46,879 bases of DNA. Source: Chromobacterium sinusclupearum. Its GTDB lineage: Bacteria; Pseudomonadota; Gammaproteobacteria; Burkholderiales; Chromobacteriaceae. The position numbers and the translations under genes are program-made. The first letter of the stretch is position 1. Each line of letters opens with the position of its first letter. This document shows positions 43,080 to 46,879 of the stretch, one piece after another. The notes beneath the pieces were generated by a model, which was not told the DNA's origin, did not search any database, and saw only the letters and a list, made by a program, of their open reading frames with translations. The DNA lies in contig NZ_PPTF01000023.1 of the NCBI RefSeq assembly GCF_002902845.1, positions 43,743-90,621 on the forward strand. Direction: 5' to 3'.

Positions 43080-43631
43080 ATGCAGCAGTTCGACGGAACC
43101 ACCATTGTTTCCGTCCGTCGCGGCGAGCGCGTGGCGCTGGGCGGGGACGGGCAAGTGACCCTGGGCAATATCGTGATCAAGGCTACCGCGCGCAAGATAC
43201 GCAAGCTGCACGGCGGCAAGGTGCTGGCGGGCTTCGCCGGTGGCACCGCCGATGCCTTCACCCTGATCGAGCGCTTCGAGGCCAAGCTGCAGAAGCACCA
43301 GGGCAACCTGCTGGTGTCGGCGGTGGAGCTGGCCAAGGATTGGCGCACCGACCGCATGTTGCGCCGGCTGGAGGCGATGCTGATTGTCGCCGACAAGGAT
43401 CACACCCTGATCATCACCGGCAACGGCGACGTGCTGGAACCGGAGCAGGGCATCGCCGCCATCGGTTCCGGCGGCGCCTTCGCCCAGTCCGCCGCGCGCG
43501 CGCTGTTCGAGAACACCGACCTGGCGCCGGAAGTGGTGGTGAAGAAATCGCTGGAGATCGCCGGCGACATCTGCATCTACACCAACCACAACCACCTGAT
43601 CGAAACCCTGGGCCCGGACGACGCGGCCTAA
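43080..43631 (+). CDS. hslV: ATP-dependent protease subunit HslV
   Basis: A 183-residue proteasome-like peptidase. After a short MQQFDG leader comes [20 protein letters not shown], with the catalytic Thr at residue 7 that becomes the N-terminus after processing. [14 protein letters not shown] and [17 protein letters not shown] are family motifs. HslV forms a double ring cut-chamber with HslU for degrading misfolded and regulatory proteins. ATG 43080 is chosen on homology; the open frame further upstream is not coding. Confidence 0.95.
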   Translation: MQQFDGTTIVSVRRGERVALGGDGQVTLGNIVIKATARKIRKLHGGKVLAGFAGGTADAFTLIERFEAKLQKHQGNLLVSAVELAKDWRTDRMLRRLEAMLIVADKDHTLIITGNGDVLEPEQGIAAIGSGGAFAQSAARALFENTDLAPEVVVKKSLEIAGDICIYTNHNHLIETLGPDDAA

Positions 43632-43675
43632 TCCCGAATGCAAGACCCGGCCATGCCGGCCGGGCGGAGAACGTC

Positions 43676-45019
43676 ATGACGCAAATGACCCCGCAGGAAA
43701 TCGTCCACGAACTGGACCAGCACATCATCGGCCAGCACAAGGCCAAGCGCGCCGTCGCCATCGCGCTGCGCAACCGCTGGCGCCGCCAGCAGGTGGCGGA
43801 GCCGCTGCGCAGCGAAATCACGCCCAAGAACATATTGATGATCGGCCCCACCGGCGTCGGCAAGACCGAGATCGCCCGCCGCCTGGCCAAGCTGTCCGGT
43901 GCCCCCTTCATCAAGGTGGAAGCCACCAAGTTCACCGAGGTCGGCTATGTCGGCCGCGATGTGGACACCATCATCCGCGACCTGGTGGACGTGGCGATCA
44001 AGGACACGCGCGAAGCCGCGATCAAGCGCAACCGCGTGCGCGCCGAGGATGCCGCCGAAGAGCGCATCCTGGACGTGCTGTTGCCGCCGGCCCGCAAACC
44101 GTCCGGCTTCTTCGCCGAAGAGCCGGTGGCTGTGGAAAAGCAGGAAGACGGCGCCACTCGCCAGAAATTCCGCAAGATGCTGCGCGAAGGCAAGTTCGAC
44201 GATAAAGAGATCGAACTGGAAATCGCCGCGCCGGTGGCGCAGATGAATGTGATGGCACCGCCGGGCATGGAAGACTTCGCCAGCCAGCTGCAAGGCATGT
44301 TCCAGGGCCTCGGCGCCGGCAAGAAGCAAACCGCCAAGATGAAGGTGGCCGACGCTTTCAAGCAGCTGATCGATGAAGAGGCTGCCAAGCTGGTCAATGA
44401 GGAAGAGCTGAAGGCCGAGGCGCTGAAGAACGTCGAGCAGAACGGCATCGTGTTCATCGACGAGATCGACAAAGTCACCAGCCGCGGCGAAGGCCACAGC
44501 GGCGCCGACGTGTCCCGCGCCGGCGTGCAGCGCGACCTGCTGCCGCTGGTGGAAGGCACCACGGTGTCCACCAAGTACGGCATGGTGAAGACCGACCACA
44601 TCCTGTTCATCGCCTCCGGCGCCTTCCAGCTGTCCAAGCCGTCCGATCTGATTCCGGAACTGCAGGGCCGCCTGCCTATCCGCGTCGAACTGTCGTCGCT
44701 GTCGGTGGACGACTTCAAGGCCATCCTGACCAGCACCAACGCCTGCCTGACGCGCCAATACCAGGCATTGTTGGCCACCGAGGGCGTGGAGCTGGAGTTT
44801 GTCGAATCCGGTATCCAGCGCCTGGCGGAGATTGCCTGGCAGGTCAACGAGAAGACCGAGAACATCGGCGCCCGCCGCCTGTACACGGTGATGGAGAAGC
44901 TGCTGGAAGAAGTGGCCTTCGACGCCAAGTCCGGCCCGTGCAAGATCGACGGCGACTATGTCGACAACAAGCTGGGCGAAGTGGCCGAGCGCGAGGATCT
45001 GGCGCGCTACGTGCTGTAA
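43676..45019 (+). CDS. hslU: ATP-dependent protease ATPase subunit HslU
   Basis: A 447-residue AAA+ unfoldase. It has [20 protein letters not shown], Walker [24 protein letters not shown], Walker [11 protein letters not shown] and the C-terminal EDLARYVL, which docks into HslV. The I-domain is present. ATG 43676 follows GGAGAA and matches the family start; it is 44 bases after hslV, in one operon. The pair ends in two hairpins. Confidence 0.96.
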   Translation: MTQMTPQEIVHELDQHIIGQHKAKRAVAIALRNRWRRQQVAEPLRSEITPKNILMIGPTGVGKTEIARRLAKLSGAPFIKVEATKFTEVGYVGRDVDTIIRDLVDVAIKDTREAAIKRNRVRAEDAAEERILDVLLPPARKPSGFFAEEPVAVEKQEDGATRQKFRKMLREGKFDDKEIELEIAAPVAQMNVMAPPGMEDFASQLQGMFQGLGAGKKQTAKMKVADAFKQLIDEEAAKLVNEEELKAEALKNVEQNGIVFIDEIDKVTSRGEGHSGADVSRAGVQRDLLPLVEGTTVSTKYGMVKTDHILFIASGAFQLSKPSDLIPELQGRLPIRVELSSLSVDDFKAILTSTNACLTRQYQALLATEGVELEFVESGIQRLAEIAWQVNEKTENIGARRLYTVMEKLLEEVAFDAKSGPCKIDGDYVDNKLGEVAEREDLARYVL

Positions 45020-45025
45020 TGAAGA

Positions 45026-45099
45026 GAGGCGGACTGCGGTCCGCCTCATCACATATATATAGATAGAGAGAGCGGCGACCTTCATGGTCGCCGTTTACC
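45026..45099 (+). terminator. Terminator region of hslVU
   Basis: First stem GAGGCGGAC/GTCCGCCTC at 45026-45047 has no T run. Second stem CGGCGACC/GGTCGCCG at 45073-45093 is followed by TTTACCTTTTAT, which is a usable terminator. Both lie between hslU and the convergent MFS gene end. Confidence 0.7.
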
Positions 45100-45101
45100 T
45101 T

Positions 45102-46418
45102 TTATATAGATTGATTCAACTTGCTGCTGGCGGTGGCGATAGGTTCGAACGCCTCCGGGTGTTGGCGCAAATACCACTCCTTCACTTCTTCGTGATTCAG
45201 GCTGAGGAAACAGTTGACCCCGGGCAGGCGCAGCATCGGCGGCACCGTCACCATATGGAACACGGCGAAGAACAGATAGACCGCATCCAGCGACCAGCGC
45301 GATAACAGAATACCGGCCAGCGCCGGCCCCAGCATGCCTCCCAGCTTGGCCACCAGCACATTGATGGCGGACACGCGCGCGCGATAGGCTTCCGGCACCG
45401 CCAGTGTGCGGTGCGTCTGGCCGATCAGCATGGTGATCGACAGCAGCACGCCTTCGATGCCGAACATCGTCAGCATCAGATACGGATGATCGGTCAGCGC
45501 CACCACCAGGAACACCGCCGCCAGGGCCCACATGGCGAAGGCGCGGGCGCGCGGCCGGCTACAGTATTGCAGCAAGCGGTGAGTGAACCACAGCGAGCCG
45601 ACCAGCAAGCCGCCGCTGGCGGCCGCTTCGCAAGCGCCCAGCCAGAACGCCGGCAAACCCAACTGGTGCAGCTTGATCGGTAGCAGCGTCACCACCATCG
45701 GAATATAGGCTGTCATCATTAATAAGCCCCACAGCGCCCAATTGCGCTCCAGCGGGATGCGCCAACGTATGCGCAGGCCGACGCGAATCTGGTCGATGAA
45801 GCTTTCCGCCTGGATGTGCTCGCGGTTGCGCGGCGGGATCTGGATGCGCAGCGCGCCAAGTGCGGCGATGGCCAATAATGCCGCGTAGCTGCCCAGCGCC
45901 AGCCAGGCTGGCGTGAGCGCCATCAGGCTGCCGCCCACCACGGGCCCGATCAGGTTGCCGACGGACTGGGAGCTTTTCTGCAGCGACAAGGCATCGGACA
46001 GTCTGCCTGCCGGCACCAGCTCGGAGGCGATACTCAACATGGATGGAATGACCAGGGCCCAAGCGAACATCGAGAGAGACTCGCTGGCCACCACCCAAGC
46101 CAGGCGATAGAAATTGAACCAGGCCATCGTCGCCAAGGCCAGGCCGGACAACATGGCCAGCGCGATGCCGCAGGCGATGACGCGATTCTTGGGGAAGCGG
46201 TCGCCCAAGGGGGCGGTCAGCGGCAGCGCCACCAGCATCACCAGCGCGGTCAGCGCGCTGAACCAGGCCATATCATGCGCGCCGCCCACGCTTACCACCC
46301 ACCAGCTGATGCTGACATAGCCGGCGCCCATGGCCAGGCCGCTCAGCACATCGCTGAGCATCAAGAGATGGAAACCAGGAGGCAGGCCACGTAATCGGTG
46401 CTTTAGAGAGATATTCAT
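45102..46418 (-). CDS. Major facilitator superfamily transporter
   Basis: A 438-residue membrane protein with about twelve hydrophobic segments. The loop 2-3 segment APLGDRFPKNRVIACG is the MFS signature, and SLQKSSQSVGNLIGPVVGG is typical of MFS drug or siderophore exporters of the EntS-like group. The direction of transport and substrate are not shown. ATG 46418 with AAGGAGC upstream is the start; the frame open further upstream is rejected. The gene is convergent with hslVU and divergent from the rRNA promoter. Confidence 0.87.
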   Translation of the reverse strand: MNISLKHRLRGLPPGFHLLMLSDVLSGLAMGAGYVSISWWVVSVGGAHDMAWFSALTALVMLVALPLTAPLGDRFPKNRVIACGIALAMLSGLALATMAWFNFYRLAWVVASESLSMFAWALVIPSMLSIASELVPAGRLSDALSLQKSSQSVGNLIGPVVGGSLMALTPAWLALGSYAALLAIAALGALRIQIPPRNREHIQAESFIDQIRVGLRIRWRIPLERNWALWGLLMMTAYIPMVVTLLPIKLHQLGLPAFWLGACEAAASGGLLVGSLWFTHRLLQYCSRPRARAFAMWALAAVFLVVALTDHPYLMLTMFGIEGVLLSITMLIGQTHRTLAVPEAYRARVSAINVLVAKLGGMLGPALAGILLSRWSLDAVYLFFAVFHMVTVPPMLRLPGVNCFLSLNHEEVKEWYLRQHPEAFEPIATASSKLNQSI

Positions 46419-46668
46419 GGCGCGCTCCTTGGGGGTGAGGGCATTTGATCCTATCACGAAATGACATCGTCACAAAATGACCATCTCAAAAACTGTCTCC
46501 CAGCTGCTCTGGCAGAAAATTCATCAAATTTGGAGTGGTTTTTGAAAGTTATCTGGGCGCCTACTCAGGCTTTGCCAGCGGTTTTCGCAACATTCCTGCC
46601 CTCATGCCAAAAAATCCTTCAAGTCGATAGTGTTGAAAATCAATCGTTTATGGAGTTTATTATTGGAA
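46419..46668. other. AT-richer interval between MFS gene and rRNA promoter
   Basis: No convincing gene. A frame on the + strand (46461-46697) has no recognisable domain and runs into the rRNA promoter. Near-repeated ATGAC units with CAAAATGACCAT at 46453-46480 are noted. The drop in GC toward 46690 fits a strong promoter upstream (UP) region. Confidence 0.5.
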
Positions 46669-46722
46669 ACCTGCATTTTTCTCAAAAAACCTGTTGACCG
46701 AGGGTGAGGGCGCAGGTATAGT
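46669..46722 (+). promoter_or_regulatory. Ribosomal RNA operon P1-type promoter with UP element
   Basis: TTGACC (46694-46699) and TATAGT (46717-46722) are 17 bases apart. Immediately upstream CATTTTTCTCAAAAAACC fits the UP-element pattern of a T run, three bases and an A run. A boxA lies 75 bases downstream, so this drives an rRNA operon. Confidence 0.85.
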
Positions 46723-46729
46723 TCGTCTC

Positions 46730-46879
46730 CTCAGCTGACGCAGCGAACGAAACCAGCCGAACGAAACAGGTTCCGGCGGCGGTCGCAGCGAAGGCACTGC
46801 TCTTTAACAGAACGAATAACCGATAGGTGTAAGTGCTTGGCGAAAGCCAAATACTTGCACTGCAAGAGATAGGAAATAC
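46730..46879 (+). ncRNA. rRNA operon leader with boxA antiterminator (16S begins beyond edge)
   Basis: The segment holds TGCTCTTTAACA at 46798-46809, the boxA sequence to which the Nus factors bind, and a stem-loop GTGTAAGT...TTGGC-GAAA-GCCAA...ACTTGCAC at about 46827-46860. A 10-base unit CGAACGAAAC occurs at 46744 and 46758. The 16S rRNA body is not in the window. The contig may end here because rRNA operons are repeated. Confidence 0.85.

Noticed and set aside
46461..46697. Open frame on the + strand before the rRNA promoter.
   Set aside because: No ribosome site or homology, and it ends within the rRNA promoter.

Overview
The window is GC-rich, densely coding bacterial DNA. It carries a class B aspartate transcarbamoylase pair (pyrBI), hslVU, a tonB-exbB-exbD operon, several cyclic-di-GMP genes and secreted lipases related to Vibrio thermolabile haemolysin. 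This set fits a betaproteobacterium of the Neisseriales, most likely Chromobacterium or a close relative. That assignment rests on gene content and protein resemblance, not on a search.

Layout. (1) Positions 1-3716 hold a Mu-related phage module read leftward: Mor activator, M15 endolysin, holin-like protein, Rz with a nested Rz1, a DksA-type zinc finger, a coiled-coil protein, then a Mu gp37-like tail protein that runs off the left edge. A LexA/CI-type repressor diverges from it. No transposase or integrase is seen, and no head genes lie between lysis and tail genes, so the module looks more like a phage-tail bacteriocin (tailocin) than a complete prophage. (2) 3775-14000 has gmhA, an esterase, two HD-GYP proteins, two paralogous GDSL lipases flanking an RNA methyltransferase, a Lar-like zinc ribbon, an inositol-phosphatase-family gene and rsmE. 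(3) 14088-15815 is the pyrBI operon with a leader closely resembling that of E. coli pyrBI. (4) 15881-31867 mixes a ClC channel, acetyltransferases, a NYN-LOTUS protein, periplasmic proteins, a lysozyme-inhibitor fusion, rhlE, a TetR unit, a membrane diguanylate cyclase and rsuA. (5) 31961-36541 has a LysR gene divergent from a quinone reductase, and an AcoR-type activator divergent from aldB with a sigma-54 promoter between them. (6) 36964-46418 has a two-gene Aer-like energy-taxis unit, a transglutaminase-like protein, tonB-exbB-exbD, hslVU and an MFS transporter. (7) The right end is a ribosomal RNA promoter and leader with boxA, so a 16S rRNA gene should begin just outside.

Three parS-like ParB-binding sites (789, 12065, 22381) suggest that the region is near the chromosome origin. 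The clearest regulatory stories are the pyrBI leader, the sigma-54 aldB module, the TetR operator and the divergent Mor/repressor switch. The strongest candidate for an uncharacterised system is the Mu-derived tailocin-like module at the left edge. No CRISPR array, tRNA, transposase or insertion sequence was seen.
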